NCBI GenBank assembly: GCA_007679095.1
Contig: VEFU01000046.1
Location: forward strand, 1-33,735
Direction: 5' to 3'
Length of the DNA: 33,735 nucleotides
From: Paenibacillus bovis
GTDB taxonomy: Bacteria; Bacillota; Bacilli; Bacillales; Bacillaceae_C
Shown here: piece after piece, positions 16,683-24,781 of the stretch
How positions within the stretch are numbered: position 1 is the first letter of the stretch
Layout of the letters: the number at the start of each line of letters is the position of its first letter
Position numbers and translations under genes: made by a program
The notes under the pieces: generated by a model
Database searches by the model: none
Told to the model about the DNA's origin: nothing
The model's input: only the letters and a program-made list of their open reading frames with translations

Positions 16683-18044
16683 CTAGTCCGCTGCCATTTC
16701 TTGCTTTAGTTTTTCGATTTCTGTTTGAAGTTGCTTAGACACATTCTCTTCTATTTGATTGAGTATTGTTTTCGAATCAATATTTTTATCAATCGATTCA
16801 TTTACCTTTTCAATAAATAATGGCCATGCCATATTGTCTAAACGACTATAATTACGAACTGGAATTAAATCATCCAGTGTATCATAAAATTTCAATTCTT
16901 GTTGTCCGCCTAAAAACTCATTTGTATGCTCTTGGAACCATGGAAGAGAAGAAATATGATTCCACATTGGCTGTACTGCTAGATCTGCATAAAGCTTCCA
17001 TGCTTCTTCCGCTCTCGTAATCCACTCTACAAAAGCCCATGCTGCTTCTTTATTTTCACTTTGTTTTGGAATAATAAATGTGGATCCAACCATGTTTACG
17101 TTTAATCCAAGTGGAGCTCTTGTTGCTCGCCATTTTCCTGCTTGTTCCGGAACTACTCCTTCAATTTGTCTAGAAAGGTTAATTCCACCTGGGAATGATG
17201 CCACTTTTCCTTGCTTAAGTAATTGTTTTCCTTCATCATTTGTGAGTACGCTCATTTGTGGTCCCCAGCCAATTTGCACACCTTGTTTTACAAAGTCTAG
17301 TAATTCAGCCATTTTGTCTGTATTTCGTGTCCAATTAAATTCAGAATCAAAATATCCAACTGAATCACCGTATTGAATAGCAGGGGAATCTCTAAATTCA
17401 AACATGTAAATGTCATTAGCCGCTAATGTTTGTGCAGCATCTAATACATTGTTAGGATCTTGAAGAAATTCACCTAATTCTTCTGGATCACTAGGAAGTC
17501 CTACTGATTCGTAAATATCTTCGCGATAGAACCAAACGAGCGGAGTAATATTCCATGGCATACCAAGTAATTTTTCACCGTCTGGTGACATCCAACGATT
17601 CCAAGCATGATCAGACATATCATCCTTGAAACGACCTGCATCAAATGGTGCTTGTAATAAATCTTCTACAAGTTCAGCAGATTGATAGCGTGGAAATTGA
17701 GGAGCAAACACTTGTGATACGTCTGGCGCTCCACTTCCTGCCGTTAAAGTCGTCTGCAAATTATTGTGCATCTCACCAATGGCAACGACTACTTTCTTTA
17801 CTTCGATATTCGGATAAAACTTATTAAACTCTGTAATAATGTCATCCCACATTCCACCGTCCCATGTCCAGAAGGTAATTTCACCTTCTAAATCGGAATC
17901 ATAAGTAAAGGTGATTTCCTCCGGTCCTTTCCCTTTATCCTTATCAGTATCAGACCCACCCACGTCCTTTTTGTTGTTGGAACATGCTGTTAAAACGAAT
18001 GAAAAGATGATTAAAAAGACTAAAATACGAAACTTCCTTTTCAC
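16683..18044 (-). CDS. ABC sugar transporter substrate-binding lipoprotein (SBP2)
   Basis: 453 aa paralogue of SBP1. GTG 18044 is chosen because AAAGGGGG precedes it and it opens a clean lipoprotein signal (MKRKFRILVF ... FSFVLTAC, Cys21); an upstream ATG at 18092 lacks these. After an acidic linker the binding domain starts GEITFWTWDGGMWDDII and contains LPSDPEELGEFLQDPNN, DIYMFEFRDSPAIQYGD and the C-terminal NESIDKNIDSKTILNQIEEN that recur in its neighbours. It stands alone between two terminators with a perfect cre-type site upstream, so it is a monocistronic, catabolite-repressed unit. No permease is adjacent. It presumably shares a permease encoded elsewhere. Confidence 0.94.
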   Translation of the reverse strand: MKRKFRILVFLIIFSFVLTACSNNKKDVGGSDTDKDKGKGPEEITFTYDSDLEGEITFWTWDGGMWDDIITEFNKFYPNIEVKKVVVAIGEMHNNLQTTLTAGSGAPDVSQVFAPQFPRYQSAELVEDLLQAPFDAGRFKDDMSDHAWNRWMSPDGEKLLGMPWNITPLVWFYREDIYESVGLPSDPEELGEFLQDPNNVLDAAQTLAANDIYMFEFRDSPAIQYGDSVGYFDSEFNWTRNTDKMAELLDFVKQGVQIGWGPQMSVLTNDEGKQLLKQGKVASFPGGINLSRQIEGVVPEQAGKWRATRAPLGLNVNMVGSTFIIPKQSENKEAAWAFVEWITRAEEAWKLYADLAVQPMWNHISSLPWFQEHTNEFLGGQQELKFYDTLDDLIPVRNYSRLDNMAWPLFIEKVNESIDKNIDSKTILNQIEENVSKQLQTEIEKLKQEMAAD

Positions 18045-18154
18045 TAGATAGCCCCCTTTGCTTTTTTTCATAAACAAGTTCAAATTATCCATTATATAAT
18101 CTATTTTAATTGATGAAACCTCCTTTCTATTGTCTAAGCCTTTCTATGCACAAA

Positions 18155-18168
18155 TGATACCGTTTACA
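18155..18168. promoter_or_regulatory. cre-type operator upstream of SBP2
   Basis: TGATACCGTTTACA, identical to the SBP1 site and a full match to TGWNANCGNTNWCA, lies 111 bp upstream of the SBP2 GTG. Confidence 0.7.
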
Positions 18169-18242
18169 TATGCATCGGTAAATGTCATTATGTTAGTTTG
18201 CCAGTTGTCATTTTGTTGCAAAAATGGAAAGTTAATCTTCAC

Positions 18243-18279
18243 AAAAAAAAAGCACAGGAGAATCAAATTGATTCTCCTG
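18243..18279 (-). terminator. Rho-independent terminator of SBP3
   Basis: On the minus strand CAGGAGAATCAA pairs with TTGATTCTCCTG (12-bp arms, 18279-18268 and 18266-18255), followed within a few bases by nine T residues (18251-18243). It starts 14 bp after the SBP3 stop codon. Confidence 0.9.
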
Positions 18280-18292
18280 CGCTCACTGCGTT

Positions 18293-19642
18293 TTATTCTA
18301 TTCCATATTCTTGCTTTAACTTTTCAAGCTCTGGTCCTAATTGCTTCATTGTATTATCTTCTATTTGCTGCAATATCGTTCTTGAATCAATATTTTTATC
18401 AATTGATTCATTAATCTTATCAATATACAATGGCCATGCTGGTCCATCTAATGGCGTATAGCGACGAATTGGAATATCATCAACTAAAGTGTCATAAAAT
18501 GCAAATTCCTTTTGACCACCTAAATATTCATTTTGATATTCTTGGTACCATGGAAGGCTAGTAATTTGTTTCCAACTAGATTGAACTGCACGTTCTACAT
18601 AAATCTTCCATGCCGCTTCATCAAAAGTGATAAATTCTAGGAATGCAAATGCTGCATCCTTGTTTTGACTTTGTGCTGGAATAACAAATGACGAACTTAC
18701 TAAACTAGCACTGACACCTAGAGGCATTTTCGTCACACGCCATTTTCCTTCTTGCTCCGGAACAATATCAGCAAGGTTACGTGCTGCATTGGATGCTGCT
18801 GGAAAAGAAGCAACTTTTCCTTGTCTTAACATTTGCTTCCCTTCTTCTCCCCATAGTACAGAAGTTTGTGGTGCCCAACCAATCTGTACTCCTCGCTTAA
18901 CTAAGTCTAGTAACTCTACCATTCTCTCCGTATTGCGAGTATAATTTAAATCTTTATCAAAATATCCAAGTGCATCCCCATATTGGATTGCTGGTGAATC
19001 TCTGTACTCATACATATATATATCATTTGCTGCTAGAGTTTGTGCTGCTTGGAACACATTTTCCGGATCTTGTAGAAATTCACCCAATTCTTCTGGATCA
19101 CTTGGAAGTCCCATTTGTTCATAAATATCTTCTCGATAATAGAAAACACCAGGTCCGATATCCCATGCCGGAGCTAATAAGCGCTTACCATCTAGTGACA
19201 TCCAACGTTCCCATACATATGGAGCTGTTAATTCTTTATATCTCCCCATATCATAACGCGGGTCTAATAGGTCTTCTAGTAAACCCGGTGCTCCAAATCT
19301 AGATATATCCATTACGTGTGATACATCCGGTGCGCCGCTACCAGCAGCAATTGTTGTTTGTAGTTTATCTTCTAGCGCATCAGGTCTTGTGAAATTCACT
19401 TTAATGTTTGGATAAACCTTGTTGAACTCCACAATAACTTCTTCAAACATGTCATCCCACGACCAAAAAGTAATTTCTCCTTCTAGACTAGAATCATGTA
19501 AATATGGAATCTTATCCTGCTCATTGGAATCATCATCATTACCACCATTGTTTGGTCCAGAAGTATCCTTTTTCCCAGAACAAGCAGACAAAACTAATAC
19601 AAAAATGATAGAAAAAATAAATACCGAAAATTTCTTGTTCAT
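18293..19642 (-). CDS. ABC sugar transporter substrate-binding lipoprotein (SBP3)
   Basis: 449 aa. ATG 19642 with AAGGGGAG upstream opens a lipoprotein signal peptide ending VLSAC (Cys21). The binding domain is closest in the window to SBP4: both share RYDMGRYK/QYDMGRYK, VWERWMSLDGKRLLAP, GVFYYREDIYEQMGLPSDP and FLQDPENVFQAAQTLAANDI, so a fairly recent duplication is likely. Upstream it has two cre-type sites and a GGTAATGACAAGT operator, so it appears to be under both catabolite control and the GntR protein of the aga-type operon. It is bounded by its own terminator. Ligand unknown; an amino-sugar oligosaccharide is possible from the shared operator. Confidence 0.94.
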   Translation of the reverse strand: MNKKFSVFIFSIIFVLVLSACSGKKDTSGPNNGGNDDDSNEQDKIPYLHDSSLEGEITFWSWDDMFEEVIVEFNKVYPNIKVNFTRPDALEDKLQTTIAAGSGAPDVSHVMDISRFGAPGLLEDLLDPRYDMGRYKELTAPYVWERWMSLDGKRLLAPAWDIGPGVFYYREDIYEQMGLPSDPEELGEFLQDPENVFQAAQTLAANDIYMYEYRDSPAIQYGDALGYFDKDLNYTRNTERMVELLDLVKRGVQIGWAPQTSVLWGEEGKQMLRQGKVASFPAASNAARNLADIVPEQEGKWRVTKMPLGVSASLVSSSFVIPAQSQNKDAAFAFLEFITFDEAAWKIYVERAVQSSWKQITSLPWYQEYQNEYLGGQKEFAFYDTLVDDIPIRRYTPLDGPAWPLYIDKINESIDKNIDSRTILQQIEDNTMKQLGPELEKLKQEYGIE

Positions 19643-19779
19643 TTAACGTCTCCCCTTCTTGTTTAAACGTTTACAAAACTGATTATTTCGACATTTTAAG
19701 ACAAATCTCTGCCTCCCTTCCAAACTTGACCGACGATGCACCACTATATATTTTTTAAAAACAGGTTCATCTTCGGATA

Positions 19780-19793
19780 TGATAACGTTTTCG
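19780..19793. promoter_or_regulatory. Second, weaker cre-type site upstream of SBP3
   Basis: TGATAACGTTTTCG matches the cre consensus except at the last base. It is 137 bp upstream of the SBP3 start and 82 bp from the perfect site, so it could support looping or be a decayed copy. Confidence 0.4.
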
Positions 19794-19845
19794 TGATCAT
19801 AGATCGACCACTTACTCAAAAGCAGGATAATTCCAATATCCGGTA

Positions 19846-19860
19846 ACTTGTCATTACCAG
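19846..19860 (-). promoter_or_regulatory. GntR-type operator upstream of SBP3
   Basis: Read on the minus strand CTGGTAATGACAAGT differs from the sites upstream of the GH172 gene and SBP5 (CTGGTAATGACAACA) at only two of 15 positions. It is embedded in a small inverted repeat GGTAA-N7-TTACC (19842-19858) and is 15 bp from the perfect cre-type site. Confidence 0.55.
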
Positions 19861-19875
19861 GATATCTATGAAAAA

Positions 19876-19889
19876 TGATAACGTTTACA
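19876..19889. promoter_or_regulatory. cre-type operator upstream of SBP3
   Basis: TGATAACGTTTACA is a full match to TGWNANCGNTNWCA, about 235 bp upstream of the SBP3 start and adjacent to the GntR-type operator. The distance is long for a simple repressor site, so the promoter may also lie far upstream. Confidence 0.65.
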
Positions 19890-19975
19890 AGATTGCTAGT
19901 CAACGCTTTTATTACAAATAGGAGAAATTACACATAGCATTACCATTAAATGTATACCCTTCAACTAATAAATAG

Positions 19976-20010
19976 AAGGGATCCTTCGTAACTGTTTTGA
20001 AGGACCCCTT
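19976..20010. terminator. Terminator downstream of the DJ-1/PfpI gene
   Basis: AAGGGATCCTTC (19976-19987) pairs with GAAGGACCCCTT (19999-20010) with one mismatch. T-rich tails lie on both sides, better on the plus strand. It begins 17 bp after the minus-strand stop codon, so it would end the DJ-1-type transcript. Confidence 0.65.
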
Positions 20011-20026
20011 TTTCACTTATACATTA

Positions 20027-20530
20027 TTACAATTTAGCTAATATTTCACGTATAAAAGCAGGTTCATCCTTTGGAGTACGTGAAGTAATAATATTCTCAC
20101 TTACTACCACTTCTTCATCCTTATACTCAGCTCCTGCTAATTTTACATCATCTCTTATACCTACAAAGCTTGTAGCTGTTTTCCCTTTTAATACATCTGC
20201 ACTTATCATTACTTGAGGACCATGACATATACCAGCGATGAGTTTACCTTGTTCATTAACTTCTCGAACAAATTTCACAATATCATCATTAACTCGTAAT
20301 GCCTCTGGCGCTGATCCACCTGGTATTACGACAGCATCAAAATCATTAGCTTGTACTTCAGACGCTGTCATTTCGGTAGTGTAACTAGCGCCTTTTTTAC
20401 CTTCTACTGTTACTCCTTTTTCTAATCCAACAATAACAGCTTCATGTCCTGCTTCTTTCACAGCGTTATAAGGATTAACCATCTCGGAATCCTCAAAAGC
20501 ATTTGCTAACAAAAAGGCTACTTTTGCCAT
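20027..20530 (-). CDS. DJ-1/PfpI-family protein (general stress protein 18-like)
   Basis: 167 aa, single-domain class I glutamine amidotransferase-like fold. The nucleophile elbow is AGICHGPQ (C102-H103), with an acidic residue in the N-terminal FEDSEM segment (E13/E16) expected to polarise the Cys, and the glycine-rich VIPGGSAPEALR (68-79). Length and motifs fit the PfpI/YhbO/YfkM group, linked to stress and repair of glyoxal-type damage. ATG 20530 has GGAGGAG upstream. It stands alone between terminators among sugar-binding protein genes; a housekeeping stress role is more likely than a pathway role, although reactive carbonyls from sugar metabolism would be a plausible link. Confidence 0.9.
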   Translation of the reverse strand: MAKVAFLLANAFEDSEMVNPYNAVKEAGHEAVIVGLEKGVTVEGKKGASYTTEMTASEVQANDFDAVVIPGGSAPEALRVNDDIVKFVREVNEQGKLIAGICHGPQVMISADVLKGKTATSFVGIRDDVKLAGAEYKDEEVVVSENIITSRTPKDEPAFIREILAKL

Positions 20531-20619
20531 GTCAAATCTCCTCCTTACGCTTATTACCTTTACTATAATGGAAAAATATATACGCTTTCAAAGAAAATGA
20601 CTTATTACAAAATCACAAA

Positions 20620-20659
20620 CAAAAAGAAAGCCTCACCAGATGGTATGACTTTCTTTTTG
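20620..20659 (-). terminator. Rho-independent terminator of SBP4
   Basis: On the minus strand CAAAAAGAAAG (20659-20649) pairs with CTTTCTTTTTG (20630-20620), with an inner TCATACC/GGTGA pairing, so the T-rich descending arm doubles as the tail. It begins 9 bp after the SBP4 stop codon. Confidence 0.8.
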
Positions 20660-20668
20660 TGATAGTTG

Positions 20669-22024
20669 TTACTCTATTCCATATTCTTCTTTCAGTTTCT
20701 CAATATCTGATTCAAGTTGTTTCATCGTATTATCTTCAATTTGTTGAAGTGTCGTACGTGAATCAATATTTTTATCAATGGATTCATTGATTTTGTCAAT
20801 GTATAATGGCCATGCAGCACCATCAAGTGGAGTATAACGACGTACAGGTAGTTCTGGTACTAGCGTATTGTAGAATGCAAAGTCTTTTTGACCGCCAAAA
20901 TACTCATTTTCATACTCTTGATACCAAGGTAGCTCTGCAATATGTTTCCAGCCTGTTTGAATTCCACCTTCTTGGTACAATTTCCAAGCTTCTTCATTAA
21001 CAGACATGAACTCAACAAATGCAAATGCTGCATCTTTTTGTTGGCTTTGAGATGGAATTACCCAAGAAGAACCAACCAAGCTTACATTTACGCCAAATGG
21101 CATTTTAGTAGCACGCCATTTACCAGATTGTTCAGGAACAACTCTACTAAATTGTTGATATGCGTTTGAAGCAACTGGTAATGAAGCAATTTTACCTTGT
21201 TTTAATAAGTTATTTCCTTCTTCACTAAAGAAAGCAGAAAGTTGAGGAGCCCATCCAAGTTGCACTCCGCGTTTAACATGATCTAGTAATTCAATCATTC
21301 TTTCATCATTACGCATATAATTTAAGTTCTCATCAAAATACCCTACTGCATCACCATATTGGATTGCAGGTGAATCCCTAAATTCATACATATAAATATC
21401 ATTTGCTGCTAGAGTTTGTGCTGCTTGGAACACGTTTTCTGGATCTTGTAAGAATTCTCCTAATTCTTCTGGATCACTTGGTAGACCCATTTGTTCATAA
21501 ATATCTTCACGATAATAGAATACACCTGAACCGATATCCCAAGGTGGAGCTAGTAAACGCTTACCATCTAGTGACATCCAACGCTCCCATACATATGGTT
21601 CAGCTAAGTGTTTATATCTTCCCATGTCATATTGTGGATCTAACAAGTCTTCAAGTAAACCTGGAGTACCGTAGCGATCAACGTTTAATACGTGTGATAC
21701 GTCAGGAGCCCCTTTACCTGCAGTTAATGTAGTTTGTAAGTTATCATGCAATGCATCAATTTCTTGTTGCACAAGATTAACTTTTATATTTGGATAAAGT
21801 TCGTTAAAAATTTCTATTTGTTCTTCCCATGCTCCCCAAGACCAAACGGTGATTTCTCCTTCAAGGCTGGAGTCATGTAGCATTTCTACAGGTGCTAATC
21901 CTTCATCCTTTTTATCTTCACCATTTTTGGAGCCATTGCTCTCTTTCTTACCGCCACCAGAACATGCTGCTAACAGCAAAGAAAAGATTAACAAAAAGGC
22001 AAGAATACTAAACTTCTTATTCAT
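20669..22024 (-). CDS. ABC sugar transporter substrate-binding lipoprotein (SBP4)
   Basis: 451 aa. ATG 22024 with AAAGGGGG upstream opens a lipoprotein signal (MNKKFSILAFLLIFSLLLAAC, Cys21, quoted in part: lipobox LLLAAC); the longer frame to 22090 adds 22 unlikely residues. The mature protein is very similar to SBP3 through most of its length, including VWERWMSLDGKRLLAP and YGIE at the C-terminus. The main differences are in the early binding-domain segment (SWGAWEEQIEIFNELYPNI) and around residues 250-300, where ligand contacts may differ. It is divergent from the GH172 gene across a 744-bp region carrying four cre-type sites, and ends at its own terminator. No permease is adjacent. Confidence 0.94.
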   Translation of the reverse strand: MNKKFSILAFLLIFSLLLAACSGGGKKESNGSKNGEDKKDEGLAPVEMLHDSSLEGEITVWSWGAWEEQIEIFNELYPNIKVNLVQQEIDALHDNLQTTLTAGKGAPDVSHVLNVDRYGTPGLLEDLLDPQYDMGRYKHLAEPYVWERWMSLDGKRLLAPPWDIGSGVFYYREDIYEQMGLPSDPEELGEFLQDPENVFQAAQTLAANDIYMYEFRDSPAIQYGDAVGYFDENLNYMRNDERMIELLDHVKRGVQLGWAPQLSAFFSEEGNNLLKQGKIASLPVASNAYQQFSRVVPEQSGKWRATKMPFGVNVSLVGSSWVIPSQSQQKDAAFAFVEFMSVNEEAWKLYQEGGIQTGWKHIAELPWYQEYENEYFGGQKDFAFYNTLVPELPVRRYTPLDGAAWPLYIDKINESIDKNIDSRTTLQQIEDNTMKQLESDIEKLKEEYGIE

Positions 22025-22145
22025 TACTTTTCCCCCTTTAAATTTTGAAAGCATTCGAAGTGATTCATTACGGTACTCCTTTTTAACCACCCCCTTAATT
22101 TTTCTGATAATTTATGCTCAGAAATAGAACATTATGCCTAATATC

Positions 22146-22159
22146 GGATAACGTTTACA
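22146..22159. promoter_or_regulatory. cre-type site 1 of the SBP4/GH172 divergent region
   Basis: GGATAACGTTTACA, 13 of 14 consensus matches (first base differs), 122 bp upstream of the SBP4 start. Confidence 0.5.
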
Positions 22160-22219
22160 TATTTCTAAACAATAAATAGCTAGTATAAAATACAATATGA
22201 CAGTGTCATATTTTTACCC

Positions 22220-22233
22220 ATTAAGCGTTTACA
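22220..22233. promoter_or_regulatory. Weak cre-type site 2 of the divergent region
   Basis: ATTAAGCGTTTACA has the conserved CGTTTACA half but two mismatches in the other half. It is listed because it lies in line with three better sites. Confidence 0.3.
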
Positions 22234-22333
22234 TGTCCCATTATTCAAATAATTCCATACACTGTATCCTCACCTTACTAGTTCATGTAATATAGTAAGT
22301 TATAATTCTAGTACATTCGTATGAAATAAATTG

Positions 22334-22347
22334 TGCAATCGTTTACA
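22334..22347. promoter_or_regulatory. cre-type site 3 of the divergent region
   Basis: TGCAATCGTTTACA, 13 of 14 consensus matches. Same orientation as the others in this region. Confidence 0.45.
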
Positions 22348-22393
22348 TATTAGTTATATGTACCCAGCTGCTATTTATTTTCTCTTATCGCTA

Positions 22394-22407
22394 TGTTAAC
22401 GTTTACA
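22394..22407. promoter_or_regulatory. cre-type site 4 of the divergent region
   Basis: TGTTAACGTTTACA is a full consensus match and the most symmetric of the series, about 360 bp upstream of the GH172 start. Confidence 0.65.
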
Positions 22408-22712
22408 CTCATAATAGTCAATAGTTTTTTTGAAAATATTTTATATAATATTATAATTATGGACTTCTATTAAACTATCCACTCTACTCCTTGTTTTATA
22501 CATTTGAGACTTTACAGTTACTTTGGATAAATCACATTTATAGTTCCATAGTTTGATTCATCAAAAATATCAGAATCATAGTACCTGTATTAAAAATGAT
22601 AACAAGGTTTAGATTATCTACTATAAAGTAATTACCTCACTACCTAATTTAGATGACTGGTTAAACTATTGTTTAATCAACACTTCCTATATGAAATTAT
22701 AAGAATACATGA

Positions 22713-22742
22713 TATAATTCAACTAAACTGGTAATGACAACA
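22713..22742 (+). promoter_or_regulatory. GH172 promoter -10 and GntR-type operator
   Basis: TATAAT (22713-22718) is followed by CTGGTAATGACAACA (22728-22742), the same 15-mer found upstream of SBP5. The operator would cover the transcription start, a standard repressor position. No good -35 is visible. The ribosome binding site GAGGTG and TTG start of the GH172 gene follow within 30 bp. Confidence 0.6.
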
Positions 22743-22768
22743 TTATATCTTAAAAATGAGGTGAGAAT

Positions 22769-23785
22769 TTGTTACATTCAATAAGTCAATTGAGAAAAGG
22801 CAAGTCAAACCAATTTACGACCAATAATCCGATTACGAAGAAGAAAACAATTACTGTCCATCCAGGGGAAAAGGAAGTATTTGTGAGCTCTGAAAAACCA
22901 GGTGTTATTTCTAGAATTTGGATCACAATCCCTAGATGGTTTTGGGCTCATTGGGAACCACATATCCCTACAGATCCATCCATATTAAAAAAGTTAATTT
23001 TACGGATTTATTGGGATGGAAGTGATACACCGTCAGTTGAAGCTCCAATTGGTGACTTTTTTGGTATTGGACATTGTGAATACCGTCATTATCTTTCTCA
23101 ATATATTGGTATGTCTAGTGGTGGTTTTTATAGTTATTTTCCAATGCCTTATAACAAAGTTCGGATTGAAATCGAAAACTTACATAGTAGCCTAGCACCT
23201 GAAGTATTCTTGAATGCTAACTACCAAGAAACAGACGCACAGCCAGAAAGTGAAGGAAGGTTTCATTGTTTATTCAGGACAGATCGTTTACAAGGTTCTG
23301 ATCCACTACCACTTATAGAGGCGCAGGGTCGTGGCCATTATGTAGGCTGCTGTATCTCCATGCAAGCAGAGGATTTCAATTACCTTTCTTATTTAGAAGC
23401 CCCTGAATATGTATATATTGATACGAAAGAAGGAGAACCACCTACCTTTACTGGTACAGGTCTAGAAGATTATTTTAATGGTGGCTGGTATTTCCGAGAT
23501 GGTGAATTTTACGGTCCATTACATGGAGTGCCACTGAAAGATACGTTACGCTCGATGATAAGTATGTATCGATTTCATGACCAGGATGCTATTTCTTTTG
23601 AGAAAAGCTTAAAAATCGATTTTGTTAGTCCTTGGAATCCTGAACGTTTAAAACCATACTGGTTTTCATCTACAGCATATTGGTACCAAGATGGAGTAGG
23701 TAAATTAAGCCATGAATTACCTTCTGTAGAAAAATTAATGAGCATGTATCGGGTTCGCGACGTTGACCATCAATCAATTCCATAG
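22769..23785 (+). CDS. DUF2961 / GH172-type glycoside hydrolase
   Basis: 338 aa, double jelly-roll DUF2961 family. Typical blocks: DGSDTPSVEAPIGDFFG (83-99), YFPMPYNK (123-130), and GTGLEDYFNGGWYF (229-242), whose E233 is in the position of a conserved catalytic-site Glu; MYRFHDQDAISF follows. Characterised GH172 enzymes act on alpha-D-fructofuranosides, difructose dianhydride and D-arabinan. There is no signal peptide and length is near the minimum for the family, so it should act in the cytoplasm on imported substrate. The TTG start has GAGGTG 6 nt upstream. A GntR-type operator lies just upstream and a clean terminator follows, so it is monocistronic and apparently in the same regulon as SBP3, SBP5 and the aga-type operon. 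Confidence 0.88.
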   Translation: MLHSISQLRKGKSNQFTTNNPITKKKTITVHPGEKEVFVSSEKPGVISRIWITIPRWFWAHWEPHIPTDPSILKKLILRIYWDGSDTPSVEAPIGDFFGIGHCEYRHYLSQYIGMSSGGFYSYFPMPYNKVRIEIENLHSSLAPEVFLNANYQETDAQPESEGRFHCLFRTDRLQGSDPLPLIEAQGRGHYVGCCISMQAEDFNYLSYLEAPEYVYIDTKEGEPPTFTGTGLEDYFNGGWYFRDGEFYGPLHGVPLKDTLRSMISMYRFHDQDAISFEKSLKIDFVSPWNPERLKPYWFSSTAYWYQDGVGKLSHELPSVEKLMSMYRVRDVDHQSIP

Positions 23786-23791
23786 AAACTG

Positions 23792-23825
23792 ATGACTACT
23801 GTACCATTCAGTAGTCATTTTTAAT
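23792..23825 (+). terminator. Rho-independent terminator of the GH172 gene
   Basis: ATGACTACTG (23792-23801) and CAGTAGTCAT (23809-23818) form a perfect 10-bp stem with a 7-nt loop, followed by TTTTAATT. It begins 6 bp after the stop codon. Confidence 0.9.
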
Positions 23826-23976
23826 TCCTACTTTGCTAAAGAAATAAATTAGGGATAAAATAATAAAATATCAATTACAGACACAAACTTGTTAAGTAAG
23901 GGCATTCATTTCTTACATATAACCTACTATCCTTTTAATTAAGCAATAACAAAATTGAATTAAAAGGAGAATGTAC

Positions 23977-24735
23977 ATGAAAACTTTTAGAACGACTGAA
24001 ATAACAACACCCTTATCTGCAGAGCAAATTAGTCAATATGAAAGGGATGGATATTTAGTAGTCAGTCAAGGGTGCAGTAAGGGTTTGATACATGTATATA
24101 ATTCGCACATCTATAACATCCGTTCAGCAGAAAACGTAGTGGATTGGGCAAAGCCAAGTCCAAATAAACAACTGAATGATGATGGCCGATTTTCTTTACG
24201 TCTCTTCAATCCACATTTACATGATAGTTTCTCAGAACAAATGATGAAACTTCCAATTATAAGGGGAGCATTAGCGCAACTATTGGGTGATGAAGCAGTC
24301 GGGATTCAAAGCATGTACTTCTTTAAAGCGCCAGGGACACCAGGGCAAGCGGCACACCAAGACTATTACTATATTGATAATGAACCTAATACATTAACAG
24401 CAGCATGGATTGCAATGGAAGACGTCGATGAAGAAAATGGATGCTTGTGGGTAATACCTGGAAGTCACAAAGATGGATTACGTCCACATGGAAGAGTGAA
24501 GGATTCTTCTGAACATGAAGCTTGGACAGATGAAACAGAAGGTGTAGATCTTTCCAAACAGATTCCAGTGGTTATGAAAGAAGGAGACATCGTCTTCTTT
24601 CACAACTTATTGATCCACTCTTCTGGTAAGAACCGTTCAACAGATCGCTGGCGTAAATCTTATGTATGTCATTATGTCCGCCATGATTCGGAAGTTGTTA
24701 GAGAAGATTTGAATAAGAAAATTTCACTAGTATAA
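23977..24735 (+). CDS. Phytanoyl-CoA dioxygenase (PhyH)-family Fe(II)/2-oxoglutarate oxygenase 2
   Basis: 252 aa. Iron ligands H127 and D129 (AAHQDYYY) and H214 (LLIHSSG), followed by Arg/Trp residues (TDRWRKSYVCHYV) expected to hold 2-oxoglutarate. The core AAWIAMEDVDEENGCLWVIP is closely similar to the first PhyH protein at 9145-9966, but the N-terminal third differs. The ATG at 23977 is chosen over 23971 because AAAAGGAG is 8 nt before it. The AraC gene follows after 46 nt, so the two are probably one transcript, mirroring the other AraC-PhyH pair. Substrate unknown; hydroxylation or oxidative demethylation of a sugar derivative is one possibility. Confidence 0.88.
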   Translation: MKTFRTTEITTPLSAEQISQYERDGYLVVSQGCSKGLIHVYNSHIYNIRSAENVVDWAKPSPNKQLNDDGRFSLRLFNPHLHDSFSEQMMKLPIIRGALAQLLGDEAVGIQSMYFFKAPGTPGQAAHQDYYYIDNEPNTLTAAWIAMEDVDEENGCLWVIPGSHKDGLRPHGRVKDSSEHEAWTDETEGVDLSKQIPVVMKEGDIVFFHNLLIHSSGKNRSTDRWRKSYVCHYVRHDSEVVREDLNKKISLV

Positions 24736-24781
24736 CAATCCTGGCAAGCTTTGCGGTGATAAAGCAATGGAGGAATTTAAA

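Larger units (their letters stand above)
19643..20026. other. Intergenic control region upstream of SBP3
   Basis: This 384-bp stretch holds the SBP3 promoter region, two cre-type sites, one GntR-type operator and the terminator of the DJ-1-type gene, each listed separately. An 86-codon minus-strand frame overlaps these sites, lacks a convincing start and resembles nothing I know, so I do not call it as a gene. Confidence 0.6.
22025..22768. other. Long divergent control region between SBP4 and the GH172 gene
   Basis: This 744-bp AT-rich region has no credible ORF. It holds four GTTTACA-containing cre-type sites (22146-22407), a 15-bp odd palindrome (TATGACA-G-TGTCATA, 22196-22210), a TATAAT hexamer (22713-22718) and a GntR-type operator (22728-22742). 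I could not see an RNA gene or riboswitch fold, but between about 22410 and 22700 I find nothing I can assign. Confidence 0.6.

Noticed and set aside
18130-18414. A 94-codon plus-strand frame between SBP2 and SBP3
   Set aside because: It crosses the SBP3 terminator and reads antisense into SBP3; no start signal or family features.
19643-19903. An 86-codon minus-strand frame upstream of SBP3
   Set aside because: It covers the cre-type and GntR-type sites, has no good start signal and no recognisable protein features.
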